A program made the position numbers and the translations under genes. Source: Eumeta japonica (Eukaryota > Arthropoda > Insecta > Lepidoptera > Psychidae). Taken from it: 64,000 bases of DNA. The stretch spans positions 310,001-374,000 of the forward strand of contig BGZK01000221.1 in NCBI GenBank assembly GCA_005406025.1, written 5' to 3'. Numbering within the stretch: position 1 is the stretch's first letter; every line of letters starts with the position of its first letter. Positions 21,379-33,761 of the stretch are shown here, piece after piece. The notes below the pieces were generated by a model. It was not told where the DNA came from, made no database searches, and saw only the letters and a program-made list of their open reading frames with translations.

Positions 21379-22098
21379 GAGGCGAGAGGTCGCTCAGAGC
21401 TCCCGTCCTGGCCCTTCTCATTGCGTGACGCAATCGTAAGATTTCGCGTACGCGAAATTATTGCGAGTTAGCTTACGCTATTTATTGCCTCCAATTTGTT
21501 CGTATTTATTAAACCTTACGGCTGAATTGATACGTTCACGTGTGGTGTCGTCGGGCGGGGTGTGCGCGCGTCGGCGCGCCGTTACGTCGGTACCGGCCGT
21601 TCCCGCCAACTCGGTCGTGAATACGTTATAGTTCGCGCGCTTTCGAGTGTAGTGATAATTAAACTCAATTCTTTTCAAATTAAATTTTTTATTCTTAATA
21701 TTAATAGTGATTACGCGTTTCGTGATTAGAGTTATTGTGCTAGTTATAATTAGTGTAGTGTTTTCGTAGTTAGTGAGGTTGATTAGGGTGTGCGTGCGTG
21801 CGCGCTACCGGGCGCTTTCGGCCGCTGCGCGCCGCTGCCGCCTGCATCCTCTTTAGGCGCCCTGGAGCGGGCGCGCGGCCTCCGGGTTCCAGGACGCATG
21901 GGCGCGGTGGTGCGCTGCGTGCGGTCTGGGGTTCATTATTTCAATTAAAGCTTTTTAGCTAAGTTTTGATTGAGTATTCTGGACGAATAGGTAAGTCTTT
22001 AATTCTGTATATCAGTTATTAATTTTAATTATTATTTCAATTTTTTTTTATATACTGGATACGTTAGTTATTCCGATCCTCGCTCATAGTAGTTAATC

Positions 22099-23814
22099 AT
22101 GTCTAAGGAGTCCTGCCCCCCGGGGCGGGAGGGAAGACCTCTACCGAAGATAAAGTGCCGGTTTCGCACGCGATTTTAAAAAATACGATAGTGGAAGCAC
22201 TTAGTAAGATCGGTTATGAGTGTCCGTTCAGGATACTTAAAAAACTAGTAGCTAAGGCGACTCCTTCCTCGAGCCGTAACTCGAGCGATGCGGAAAGCCG
22301 GTTGTCCAGTCGAGCATCTAGTCGCTCTTCTTCCCTGGCTACTTCAGGGACCAATAGCGGTAAGCGAAGCGCGAGCTCGCGCTCTGATGAGGAGACTAGC
22401 TCTGGTTCAGGATCAGGTTCGGATAGCACGGTAGTAGGCTCAGGATCAGGTAGTTATCCTGATAGTGTAGATGCTTCCTTTTCCCTCGTCAAAGGGAAAA
22501 AGTCAAATAAAAAGGCTAGGTTAGCCCGTCATCAGAGGTCGGACGGTAGCGAAATGGAAACCGAACAGTGTCCGACTGCGCCGACTGTCACAGCGGGTCC
22601 GTCACCCCAATCCAACTCCCCTAAGGACGCTATTCAGGAGTCGGTCGACACTAATATGGTGTCGTCCGACAAGGATAGGAAGATTAATTCAGGGTTGAAG
22701 CCGAACACTCCCCCGAAAATCAAACCTCCCCCTCCCATCTATTTACTTAAGGGAGTCAACTTTATTAAAATCTCAGCAGACTGTACACGTCTGCACATAA
22801 ATTATACAAAAGCCGTCCTTGTAGCGGACGATTATATTAAAATATTTTCTCCTGATGTTGAGACCTTCAGAAGGCTCAACAAATACTTTATAGATAATAA
22901 GGTGCAATATCATACTTATGCTCTTGAGGAAGAGCGTAAGCATAAAGTTGTTATCCGTGGCGTCCCTGATAACATACCTACGGATGACATTAAATCCGAC
23001 CTTATCGGTCAAGGCTATCCGGTCCACGCGATGTACCGCATCCACCGTAGGTGGGTCATCCACCGGCCTGGTTCTTGTGGTCTTACCAAAGACCGAGGAA
23101 GCCAGGCTCATTTCCGCTAAACTTTCAAAAGTATGCGGCCTCTCCGGCATACGCGTGGAGGCCCCGCACAAGAGAGGAGGTCCAGGGCAGTGTCACCGCT
23201 GCCAACGATACGGCCACGCAAGTGCGAACTGCCACGTGCAGCCGCGCTGCGTTAAATGCTTAGTCCCTCATTGGACTAGCGAATGCCCGCTCACTAAGGA
23301 GTCGGGCAAAAAACCAGCGTGTGTGAATTGTAATCAATCACACACGGCCAACTACAGGGGGTGCCCGAAAGCACCTAAAATTTCGGTCAAACGTACTAAC
23401 AGACGTGACCAAAAACAGACGAGCCGCGTCCCACCTCCCTTAATTAGAGATACCACGCACTTCCCCGCTCTCGAAGGAAGAAAGACAGTGACGACCTCCG
23501 GCGACGGATTTGTCCCGGCACCCGCGCCTCCCGTCAACCCATGGGAGAGAAATCAGCCCCCGAGGGCCGACTCGGCACCGCCTCGGGAGGCAATCCGTCG
23601 GGGCCCTCCCGATCCGACTCCCGCGCGTCCTCTCTCACAGATAACTTCAGGATTCGCAGACGACATCAAAACGGTGATGTCAGTACTGCGCGCGGTCAAG
23701 AGCTCGGAGATATCCGAGTTCGCCCGTGATATTAGAGCATGTAGGAGTAGCGAAGAAAAGTTCCTTGTCCTAGTTAACTACCATCATTTGATGATTAGAT
23801 TAGAAAATATTTAA
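22099..23814 (+). pseudogene. ORF1 (gag-like) of the jockey-clade element
   Basis: Gag-like proteins of these elements bind their RNA and help target it to the chromosome. The likely original start is the ATG at 22099, whose frame is shifted relative to the long frame at 22155-23120, so an indel lies in the G-rich stretch near 22115-22150. The first third is Ser-rich (SSRNSSDAESRLSSRASSRS, then GSGSGSDS) and probably disordered. Another frameshift near 23045 moves into the frame 22918-23814. That frame holds three CCHC knuckles with the classical insect non-LTR spacings: CHRCQRYGHASANC (C2C4H4C), CVKCLVPHWTSEC (C2C3H4C) and CVNCNQSHTANYRGC (C2C3H6C), at about 23188-23365. A Pro-rich stretch and a short C-terminal tail follow, ending at the TAA at 23812-23814. 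Confidence 0.85.
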
Positions 23815-23819
23815 GCTAG

Positions 23820-26585
23820 CATACTTGACGCACCCGGGTTTAATGCGCGCAGTTTGCAAAACAGCATAATAGAGCTCAAACAGTGTATGAAGGAGTACGG
23901 ACTCGATTTAGTTCCTGATTTAGTTCCACATTCCTGAAACCTTCTAGGCCAAGATCTTGTGCCCTACCCGGATATGTACAACTACGTACGGACAGAACTG
24001 ACGCTCCACTAGGTGGTACCGCCATTTACTATAAGCGTTCTCTTCACTGCTGTCCAATTGATTTACCCACTCTTAGTAATATTGAAGCGACGGGATGTAG
24101 ACTTGCTATGACAGGTCACGGTACGCTTGTCATAGTCTCGATCTATTTACCGCCATCGAAATCGTTGCTCCGGAGCGACTTAGAAGCCCTCCTTGCCTTA
24201 GGGGACTCCGTTATCCTCTTTGGTGATTTTAATAGCAAAAATAGAAAATGGGGTTGTGAAATCCCGAACACAAACGGCACGAACTTATACAAACTTTCGA
24301 AAGAATTAAAGTTTGAAATAATCGCGTCTCTCACGCCGACTCATTATCCAGATACACTAACTTCCAGGCCCTCCACCCTTGATTTAGCAATCACTAAGGG
24401 GGTTTCCCTTTATTTACATTGTATCGAGGCACTTCACTGTCTCGACTCCGATCAACGTCCTTTTATTCTGAGAATGGGACCTCCCGCCGGCGGGTTACCC
24501 AAACCTATGTCAAAAGTAACTGATTGGAAAAGAGTGTCGACCGCGCTTGAGGAAATCGACACTCCCGCGTTAAATAATATCCCGGACGTCGTTCAAACTC
24601 CGGACGAAATTGACAGTTCGATAGGGGCTCTCACCAACCACATTCAAAAGTGGTCAAGAGGTGTTCGCGGGAGGTTCCGGCGGTTGTCGACCGTCGGAAG
24701 GTGCTCGCGGACGCTCTTGAGTTGATTAGAGCCAAAAACGCTGCTCTGCGTCACGCGTACGCATACCCCACTAGTGAAAATAGGTCCAGAGCGCGGGCTC
24801 TTCAAAGACGTGTGAGAGCTCGCATGTTAGAGGTCAAAAATGAGGAATGGAGCAACCTCATGGAAAACATTACTCCCTCTCATTAAGCCTTTTGGAAACT
24901 TACCAAGACTTTAAAATCGGAAGGGTATCTACCCACTCCACCGCTCAAGAAAGCTGATAGCTCCCTCGCGATTGATGATGTGGAAAAAGCTGAATGCCTA
25001 GCGGACAGCTTAGAGCTCCAATGCTCCCACACGATTCCTCCCGTTGACATTCACCATATCACTCGGGTCGAGGAGGAGGTTCGTCATAAAACCTCCCTCG
25101 AACCCCGTAACGATCTATCTCCTGTTTCTCTTGACGAGATTCAGAAACTCTTTAAGAATTTAAATGCCAAAATGGCCTCGGGCCTGGACGGCATGAGCAA
25201 TAAGGCTATTAAATGCTTTCCTATCACTCTCTTATCTCTGTTGGTCGCAATATTTAATGCGTGCCTTAAGAACTGCTACTTCCCTCCCGTCTGGAAGGAA
25301 GCCGTAGTCATCGGCATCCACAAGCCTGGGAAACCGCGCGATCTCCCAGCTAGTTATAGACCGATCAGTCTGCTGAGCGGTCTTGGCAAAATTTATGAAA
25401 AAATTCTCAAATCTCGTTTAAGCGAGTATCTATTCAGCAAAGGCCTTATAATAAATGAACAGTTTGGATTTCGTCCCCATCACTCTTGCCCCCAACAAGC
25501 CCTCCGTTTAGTTGAATACATTACGGAAGGCTTCAAAACTAAAAAAAGAACCGTAGCGTCTTTTTTGATGTAGCTAAGGCCTTTGATAGAGTTTGGCACG
25601 CAGGCTTAATTTATAAATTATACCAACTGAATGTACCCGATCGTCTCATTCTTATCATTCATCATTACCTAACAGACAGACAATTCATGTTCAAACATGA
25701 AAATACGTACTCTACCAGGAGACCCATAAGAGCGGGAGTTCCTCAAGGCTCCACGCTCTCTCCCCTTCTGTACTCCGCGTACACCAACGATATACCGCGA
25801 CCGTCGTCGGGCGTCCAGCTGGCGTTGTTTGCCGACGACACCGCCCTTTATCTGCGCGGCGCTACCGAGCGCAACATCGGTCCTCACCTCCAGAGGGCCA
25901 TCGATGAGCTGGGTAGATGGTTTCAAATCTGGAGGATCGAGGTTAACCCGGACAAATCTGCGGCCATCTCTTTCATATATAGAAAAGGTAGAAGTTCTGT
26001 GGTGGTCGACAGAGGTACTCCGCATTTACAATGCACCTATTCCGTGGCAACACAATTACAAATATTTAGGTATCACGCTTGATAGGAACCTCCACTTTCG
26101 AGACCATATCAAGCGTGTTAGGGAAACAGCTATCTTCTACATGTCGCGCCTCAAAGATAGGTAGAGATAGCAAACTCTCTTTACGCAATAAGCGTACTAT
26201 TTATTTAATGTGTATTAGGACGGTCATGACATATGCGTCTCCTGTCTTTGCTCATGCCGCTCCTAATAGACTAAAGAAACTTCAAACCTTGCAGAATAAA
26301 TTCTGCAGATCAGCCACCAACGCACACTGGTGCGTTAAAAACTCAGTCTTACATAGAGACTTAGATATCCCCTCCATTGCCAAATATATGAAGGACGCAT
26401 CCGAGCGTTTCTTCTCTATCGCGGAAACTCACTCCAACCCCCTCCTTTCCGCGGCGGTCTCATACGAGGCGCCGCCCCCTTATCACTTCATCCGTAGGCC
26501 ACGGAATATACTCACTGATCCGCCGGACGATTTCACAGCTGAAGTCGAAAGGCTTAGAGAAATTAATAAACAAAATGACTATTAA
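23820..26585 (+). pseudogene. ORF2 (endonuclease-reverse transcriptase) of the jockey-clade element
   Basis: The APE-type endonuclease nicks the target and the reverse transcriptase copies the element RNA onto it. The endonuclease part reads FNARSLQNSIIELK near 23840, VIVSIYLPPSKS and GDFNSKNRKWG near 24220-24260, then SDQRPF near 24447, where the catalytic His of the usual SDH motif is Gln. After a stop at 24883-24885 the reverse transcriptase follows: PASYRPISLLSGLGKIYEKI (about 25350-25408), EQFGFRPHHS, AFDRVWH (near 25577), GVPQGSTLSPLLYS (about 25735-25776), and the catalytic FADD (25828-25839). The C-terminal part ends at 26585. Breaks include an in-frame stop after a small duplication near 23905-23935, frameshifts near 24660, 25565 and 26050, and the stop at 24883. 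Domain order and motifs place it in the jockey clade. Confidence 0.88.
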
Positions 26586-26970
26586 ATAGTCATTTATAGC
26601 TCCCTAATTAAGACCTAGTCATCTAGGTCATATCCCTACAGATCTAGATCGCTCCTGCGTCTAGATATCGAATGGGCCCAACCCGTGCTGGTGTCCCAGT
26701 GACTTCCTGTGCCGAGAGGATCCCCTTGACGGATCCTCCACAAGGCAAGTCACGCGCCGCCAATACCCTCGCGTGTTGTCCGGCCGCGTAAGGTGAAGCT
26801 GAACAGACTCCCAGCTAACAGCATCGCCGAACCAGTTACGTTTTTTCAGGGGGAATTCTTTAGTGGGTTTCAGTCCCACACTACCCACGCGTACGGGCGC
26901 GAGGGTGTGCAGGATAGACATTTTTTAACCCCTCCTCGTCGCTAGAGGAAAACAAAAAAAAAACGCTGGA

Positions 26971-27057
26971 TTATGGATCGTGGATTTATGGATCGTGGAT
27001 TTATGGATCGTGAAATGAATCGTGGATTGGAACATCGTGTATATTGGAACATCGTGG
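26971..27057 (+). repeat. tandem tail after the copy C terminus
   Basis: TTATGGATCGTGGAT is repeated at 26971-26985 and 26986-27000 and partly at 27001-27012. Further short duplications of TTGGAACATCGTG follow to about 27057. The sequence differs entirely from the tail of copy B, so it is not encoded by the element itself. Confidence 0.85.
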
Positions 27058-30000
27058 CTTGCGCCTCCCAAGTCTCCTAGTCAGCCAGATCGGCAGCAGA
27101 CGTGTGTTAAAAATAAGTTTTCATTTTTTCGCCTTCAAGTCGGCAGAACGGCCGAATTATCTTCCTAGGAACGTAGCAAGTATCCAACCAGCGCATTGTC
27201 GATTGGAGAGCCTTTCTATCGCTCATAGTTTCTATCGAAGGCCTGAACAAGAAAAAGGCGATCTCCAACAAAGACGTATAACAAAAACAGTTTTTTGTTA
27301 TATGTCTACCTATCTTCTTTCTCTACCTATCAAAAGATATGTCTTGATATTTATAACAAGCGTCAGTTTCTTTTAATACTGGATAATTTTGAAAATCTAG
27401 AATATAATTTAATTTTAAGGTAATAATTTCTCAAATAAAGTATTCCGCAAAACACTTATGCTTTCGAGAAAGCAAAACTATTTAATATTTGGAATATCAA
27501 ACCCCACTGGGGTACTATCCTAGAAAACATAAGTCCATGAAACGCGTTGATATAGTAGAAAATTTAAAAAATAGCAGCAACTTTTGGGCAAATAACATTG
27601 GAAACGGAACGTAATCACTTGTTATCGTTTGTCTTTGCACTGTCAACAGTCAGTCCGTGTCAACCAAGCTATGGTGGATAATTGTCAATTTCATTTCCCT
27701 CTGTAGAAGATTGAGTAGAAGTGCGTAGGAGTAGACGTGTGTTCGGTTGCTGTGTCTGATATAATGTAAATTTCGATTACAATTTATTTTTACGGTGTAT
27801 TGCGATCTCAAAATATTCTCGCTACTGTTTTAAAATATAAGTTTGGTAACATTGTATATATGGAATGTGTTTGTATATTTATTTTAAATAAAAAGTGATA
27901 TTATTCACCCACTTGATTGCCAAAAGACTCGTTATTTTGTGTGTTAAAGTTTTTTTTTTAATTGGTGAATAGTGAGCGAATATCTTCGTAGCAGAAATTA
28001 AAGGTTAGTTTTGGTTCTAGAACATATTTTTGTCCACCAAGCGAAAGAAAGTACTTGGTTAGAGATCAGATTCCCAAACTTTTTATAAAAAAATTAACGA
28101 ATTAATAGTAAGTATTTAAAACAATCATTGAAACTTAACATGAGTATTTTTTTCTTAATATCATAAATATTTCTTTAAAGAATAATGTGGCAGTTGCCTT
28201 TAAACTTTTTTGGTAGAAATAGGAAATACAAATTTCCAGAAAATACACACATTTGAACTTTTATCACATTTTTGCGAAATGGGTTTTAAAGTGTAACTAT
28301 TGTATGGAAACTATTACATGAGGTGACAATTATTTTTTAAATTCATAATCATTTATATAAAAAGTAGGTACACTGTTTAACTTTCAAATTGTTCTAATAA
28401 ATGGGTACATAGATGTGTGATAGAATCTAACATTTCAAATATTAATGTCAATAAATATAAAATATCTTAGTTTATAACATGAAATTTGGTATTGTAATAA
28501 TTTCTTTCATGGCTAATAATTAATTAGTCTTTTGAAGTTGTATTTCTTGTATTTTGAGTTTTAAATTTTAGTATTCATTTAGAGTAGTTTATAATGTAAC
28601 ATTCATTATTAACCACACTAAATGTTTTATAATCTATATTATTTAATTTTTATTTGAACAAGTGTTATAAAAAAATTGTACTGTAAATGTTTCTTTTCGT
28701 ACCAAATACTATTATGTCATTGTTCATAGTACAGTTGGACACTTTCACCTTAACCAAGGACAGTCTGAGGTATTGAAAGTTTATTGTGTAGTTCTTAAAA
28801 ATAAAATGACACTTCAATGTTTGATTTGCATTATTAATACTTTGTACACTTTCAAAAGTGTACAATGTTTTATGGTTTAATACATTTGTACTCATACAGT
28901 GAAATATGTACTAAATATGTATGTACATATAGCTTAAATAATGTTATGAAGATTCATTAATTTTCTGGATTTATATATATTTAGTTGTATCCACTAATAA
29001 TATCATAAATCTTTTCATTTAATGTAGTTATAAAACACAACATAAAAATTGTATGGTATTTATTATTCTTCTAAAACTTATCTTTTTTTATGATTAATCA
29101 TAAATTAACAATGGTGATTAATTATATGACATTACAGTGCAATGCACAAATGTTTGCCACTGTGAAATTAATCATAGAAAGAGTCACATAGGGTTCAAAT
29201 AGGAAAATGGGAAGAACGAGGGGTCTGGGACACACTTTGCTTCATTCACAGGCAATTCAGAGTGGCAAAGACTATTTGTTGTACTGTAACAAACATAATC
29301 TTAAAGTAAAAAATCTCTTCTGAGTAAAGGATATTTAATCATGATTTTTATAGGAAGCAATATAATGCATATTGAGAATATTTTTAAGTGACACTTTTGT
29401 ATACCCTTTAAACCTGCCCTTTCCATACGTGTCTTCTGCACTTCATCTCAATATGTTAAGGGATAGTTTTTCATAATGAAAATTTGAGCTTCGACTACTT
29501 TCTGCCAGAAATATATATCCACCCACGTTGCTATTCTATTGTTAATCTAAAATATCTACAAATTAATTATAAATGTATATAAATGTCATCTTCTATTACA
29601 CTATTTACTTTTTTGTTTAAATTTTTGATTATATAGTATATGGAAGAAATTATATTTTTTAGTATTTTCTATGAATAGAGCATTAGAGAGATATGAAATG
29701 ATAAATTCTTATGATGATGAATTGCAAAAAGTAAAATTTATACTAACCAAATTTTGAAAAAGACTCTCAAGTGATTATTGTCTTTGGTAATGATTTGTAC
29801 ATACTTTTTTTCTTTGTGTCAAATAATATGATTTGCAAAATTGTACCTATATGAAATGTTGCATTTGATAATGGCATTTTCTATACCTTTTTTATATTTC
29901 TCCAGTATTTAATATTTTGCTATATATGTAATATAAAATATGGAAAAAAGTTGTATATATGAATACACCAAATTATCGAGAGATGAAAATTTTAATTATT

Positions 30001-30300
30001 TCTGGAACAGGAGTCTCTTTGAAAGGAAAAACTGTACTGCTCTGTTTAATAGATATTTAAATATACACAGGGCTTCTAACATCATGTGCAAAACTAGTAC
30101 ACCACAGTATATTAGATTGAGGAAAAAGTTTTTTTTTTTTTGTATTTAATAAGCAAAAAGTTGCACAGTAAAACCTCTTGGTTATGCTGTTTGTATATAG
30201 TTAATTTTGATACCATTAAAACAATTAAAAGGGGTGGAAAAAAGAAGGTTGTTTTTCCTGTCCACCAAAATGATTGAATCTAATACAGATCTGAATCTGA
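27058..30300. other. long AT-rich stretch without supported gene
   Basis: No coding region, RNA gene or clear repeat family. A perfect 11-bp hairpin (TTGTACACTTT, two-base loop) lies at 28842-28865, and a shorter one around TATAACAAAAA lies near 27277-27303. The part at about 27620-28010 is somewhat less AT-rich and could hold a non-coding exon, but no evidence confirms this. Confidence 0.4.
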
Positions 30301-30339
30301 GATTTGATACATTTTAAAGTTTTATCACAAAAAATGGAA

Positions 30340-31255
30340 AAATATGACAAACCGTGAAATAAATTTGTGACCTTTATGGACCTAATGCAGTGTAGGTAAG
30401 AGTAGCACAAAACTGGTTCAAGTTTTTCTAGTCCAGTAATTTTGATGTCAAAGATGAACCCCACTCTGGTCGACATGTTACGGATAAAGTTGATGGCACT
30501 CTTACAACATAATTGAAGACTGGATTGCCCACAAAACAGTTTTGACCCATTTGAAAAAAGCTGGATATGCGAAAAAGCTCGATACTTGGATCTCACACAA
30601 ACTCACTGAAAAAAAAATCTAATTAATTATGTACTCATTTGCGATTCTCTATTGAAAAATAATGAAACTGAACCGTTTTTGAAAATATTGATCACTATCG
30701 ATGAAAAATGGATTACTTATGACAAGAACATCTGATTAAGATCATGGTCAAAAGACAAACAAGTACCACAGACTATAGCGAAACCCACATTAACTCGTAA
30801 TAACTTGATACTATTTATATGGTAAGATTGGTAGGGTATTATTCATTATAAACTTTTACCATCAGGCAAAACCATCAAATTGGATCTCTACTGCTAACAG
30901 TAGATGAGATTCAAGCAAGAAGTAGAGAAAGAATGACCAGAATTGATCAACAGAAAAGGGTATGGTTTTTCATGATAATGCCAGACCACACACATCTTTA
31001 GCCACTTAGCAAATGTTAAGAGAATTTGGTTGGGAAATGTAAATGTATCCACTATATAGCCCTGACTTTGTACTCTCAGATTTTCATCTGTTCAGAATTC
31101 TTTAGGAAGTGTTAGGTTAACATCAAGACAAGACTCAAAACTGCTTGTCGCAATTTTTTGACTAGAACTCCCAAAATTTCTGCAACATCGGCATTATGTC
31201 GCTATTTACAAAATGGCAACAAGTTGTTGAATAAAATAGCATGTACATATTATAT
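30340..31255 (+). pseudogene. mariner transposase, decayed but nearly full length
   Basis: Translating the three frames piecewise gives most of a mariner transposase. It starts near AQNWFKFF and SNFDVKDEPHSGRHVTDKVD (about 30395-30500), then VLTHLKKAGYAKKLDTWISH (about 30535-30600). The first catalytic Asp follows in IDEKWITYDKN (near 30697), then PELINRKG, the second in FHDNARP (near 30972), PDFVLSDFHLFRIL with the third (near 31060-31090), and WQQVVE before the end. The three Asp positions fit the DD34D mariner layout. Many stops and frameshifts make it inactive. It is closer to the copy at 5778-6453 (both carry TDKVD and HLKKAGY) than to the one at 52097. No terminal inverted repeats could be fixed. 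Confidence 0.85.
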
Positions 31256-32080
31256 TTAAATATAAGTAAAATATAATGAAAAATTTCCTTGAATTTGTAT
31301 TTAAAGTATGAAAAAGTTTTTTCCCTGATCTTACATATCCTTGTAGAGAGACTATAATAATATTTTTAAAGAATATAATTAATATGCTCTCAAAGCATTT
31401 TATGTAGTATTTTTTTTAAATGAAGCCCTTATTTAAACATTCAAGAGCCTCTTAAACTAATACATAATTTCTTTTAATATTTCAAAGTTGATGATTATAG
31501 TCTATTAATATTCTCCAAAATCTATCTACACTGTACATATGGAATATTAAGTACCTATTTTTCTTAATTTTTTATTATGCAGTGGTGACTTGATGGTTAA
31601 AGCTAATTTAAATCAGATAATACTGGATATGTTCTTGTTTATTGTTTGTGTTCATCAATCAACTCTGTAAAATTTAAAAATATGTTAATTTGTTAATCAA
31701 TTTAGCTTTTTTTTTCATTTAATTTTGGAATTACAGGAAGTGGTTTCTTATAGCTAGTCTGATTTGGTGTTATTAAATTATAAATATAATTTTATGGCCA
31801 GTTGCGGACTCTCAGAAATAGTGACGAGGTTTAGTAGTAACTAAATACATCTTTTCATTATCATCTTTTTTAAAGAGATTAGGTTGTAATAATACATTCT
31901 AAATGGCATATTGTAAATTTTTGCTCGACTCCAAATTCAGTCTTTTTTAAAGTATTTTATAATCAATTTTTTTTTTGGTTTTTATCAATATTAAATGAAA
32001 ATATTATAAAGTGGGCACTTTTGGATTTTCCAATTTTTTTTTATTTTATTTAATTATCAGGAGGAACAAATAGAATGGTC
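31256..32080. other. AT-rich intergenic
   Basis: Nothing recognisable beyond low-complexity T-rich sequence. Confidence 0.4.
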
Positions 32081-32158
32081 AAATTTTAATTACTTATTCA
32101 TTTGTTTAGATCATTTTAAAATTGAATAAATAAACAAATGAATAAATAATTAAAATTT
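32081..32158. repeat. hairpin, 28-bp stem with one mismatch
   Basis: Arms 32081-32108 and 32131-32158 (AAATTTTAATTA-TTATTCATTTGTTTA type) are reverse complements except for one base, around a 22-base loop. Confidence 0.9.
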
Positions 32159-33417
32159 CTAACATAACACATTTTTTTGTGTTTGTCATACGTAGATGTC
32201 TAGTTGCTAGTTTTAAACAGTAATTATTTCAAATCTTTATTTAGCAATACTTATTCATTTTACTTTGGTTTTAATTTGATATTTAAGTTTGATTGTTTAT
32301 GTTTAATTGTTTCATCATTTTAAATAAGTTATTTTCTGTCCTGTCTTTTGTATTAAATAATATGGGCAATGAGTGCAGGGCTTTTTGACCTGATGAGAGC
32401 TTCGAAATTCCATTGTTATCATTTAACATACTTGCAGAATCATATTCTAATCATACAATGAAGGTTTTAGTATCGAAGCATTGGTTTTCATGCATTGGTT
32501 TCAACATTCCATATTTATTTCTGGACAATGTATAATTTGATTCGACATGGCTGGTACCTCAATATGTTTCAGAAATTATTCAAAGATGTTGTTCAAGGTT
32601 CCAGTGCATAATTAAGTAATTATCATAACCGCGACAGATGTGGAACCTTGGAACAAATTTTATGGCTGTCTTTTGTATTTGCTGAACTGGATGTACGCTA
32701 GATTATACAGATACTTAAATACTTTGCATTTGAAATGAGACATGTGTTCATTATAAATAGATGATTGTGGTGCACCTTCCACTCACAGCTGTCTACATGT
32801 AATACATGTTTTATGGATATTTAAAATTTATGATTCCAGAAATATTCCAAATTAATATTGAAATTTGATACATACTTTCAATTTTCTGTTGTCTTGTATG
32901 GTTTTGAAATTATATGAGTTGTTTTCAAATATCCGGATATATTTATCATTATTTAATTGACCTGTCTTTGGTCTTCGAGAAGTTAGATGTTCCATGTTCA
33001 TGAACATCCGATTCAGTTTCATTAATTAACTAATTAACTCCTCATCACTGTTTTTATTTGTGTGCAATGAAAAATGTTAATCAGAGTGATGCAAATTCAA
33101 AAGCTCTATTGCATTAGTTATCAGAATGGTTTATTTGTAATTTATGGAATATTATTCTTATTGTTATATAATTAACTTAAATTTTATAAATCAGCCAGTT
33201 TTATGAATGTTTTTATGTTCCTCATAGTAATTTAAAATATTTTACTTTGTTGAACTAAATGTTGCAATTATAGGGCTAATCGGTAGATGTATGTAATGAA
33301 AATTATTTAGTCTGAACATTAGTTAAAACTGGTTGTATTGATATAGAACTTTGATTATTCGATGCAGAAACATTTGTAGATGGTGATAGGTTTTTTTATA
33401 AAATTATAAGTATAGAG
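32159..33417. other. AT-rich intergenic
   Basis: No gene or recognised repeat found on either strand. Confidence 0.4.
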
Positions 33418-33530
33418 GGATATTTGTTTGGATGTTCATAACATTTTACAAGGCTGGACAGATAATAATAAAATTTGGCATAGGGGCAGATTCTGCTCTC
33501 GAACAGGATTTAGGATATCTTTTGTGTAAA
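33418..33530 (+). repeat. fragment of a lepidopteran dispersed repeat
   Basis: AAATTTGGCATAGGGGCAGA, preceded by GGATGTT and followed by GGATTTAGGATAT, resembles the AAATTTGGCATAGAGATAG-type dispersed repeat common in moths. Only about 110 bp are recognisable. Confidence 0.4.
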
Positions 33531-33576
33531 AAAAATGTATAAATACCACTAAGAGTGGTAATTTGTTGTAACAAGC

Positions 33577-33745
33577 ATCAATGCATGAAGGAGGACCAAG
33601 TTCGGCGTAGGAACCAGTACTCGAGTTGAATGCGAGATAAGGTTTAGACCCAAAGTGGAATCAGAATTACCACTGAAATTAGGACCTTGACCAGGACCAG
33701 AATTTACAGTGAAATTGGCCAATATAAAAGATGAAGGAAATATTT
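33577..33745. repeat. degenerate purine-rich tract 1
   Basis: A loosely periodic run of GGACCA, GGAACC, GGAATCAGAATT and GAAATTGG-type blocks. It resembles the tract at 49276-49570 and the complement of 38525-38750. Confidence 0.5.
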
Positions 33746-33753
33746 TTGGGTCC

Positions 33754-33761
33754 ATGTAAAC
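33754..33761. repeat. 8-bp target site duplication, left of hAT
   Basis: ATGTAAAC directly before the hAT left end, identical to 36916-36923 directly after the right end. Confidence 0.95.

Larger units (their letters stand above)
21379..26970 (+). mobile_element. near full-length jockey-clade non-LTR retrotransposon (copy C)
   Basis: In order: a GC-rich leader (about 21379-22098), ORF1 with gag-type zinc knuckles (22099-23814), ORF2 with endonuclease and reverse transcriptase (23820-26585), a 3' untranslated region of about 385 bp, and a terminus of A10-CGCTGGAT at about 26955-26971. Such elements copy themselves through RNA by nicking the target and priming reverse transcription there. Both ORFs are broken by several frameshifts and stops, so the copy is inactive. 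It lies in the same orientation as the two partial copies before it. It is much more GC-rich than its surroundings. Confidence 0.85.

Noticed and set aside
27044..27376. 110-codon plus-strand frame after the jockey element
   Set aside because: It begins inside the tandem tail of the retrotransposon and has no recognisable domain.
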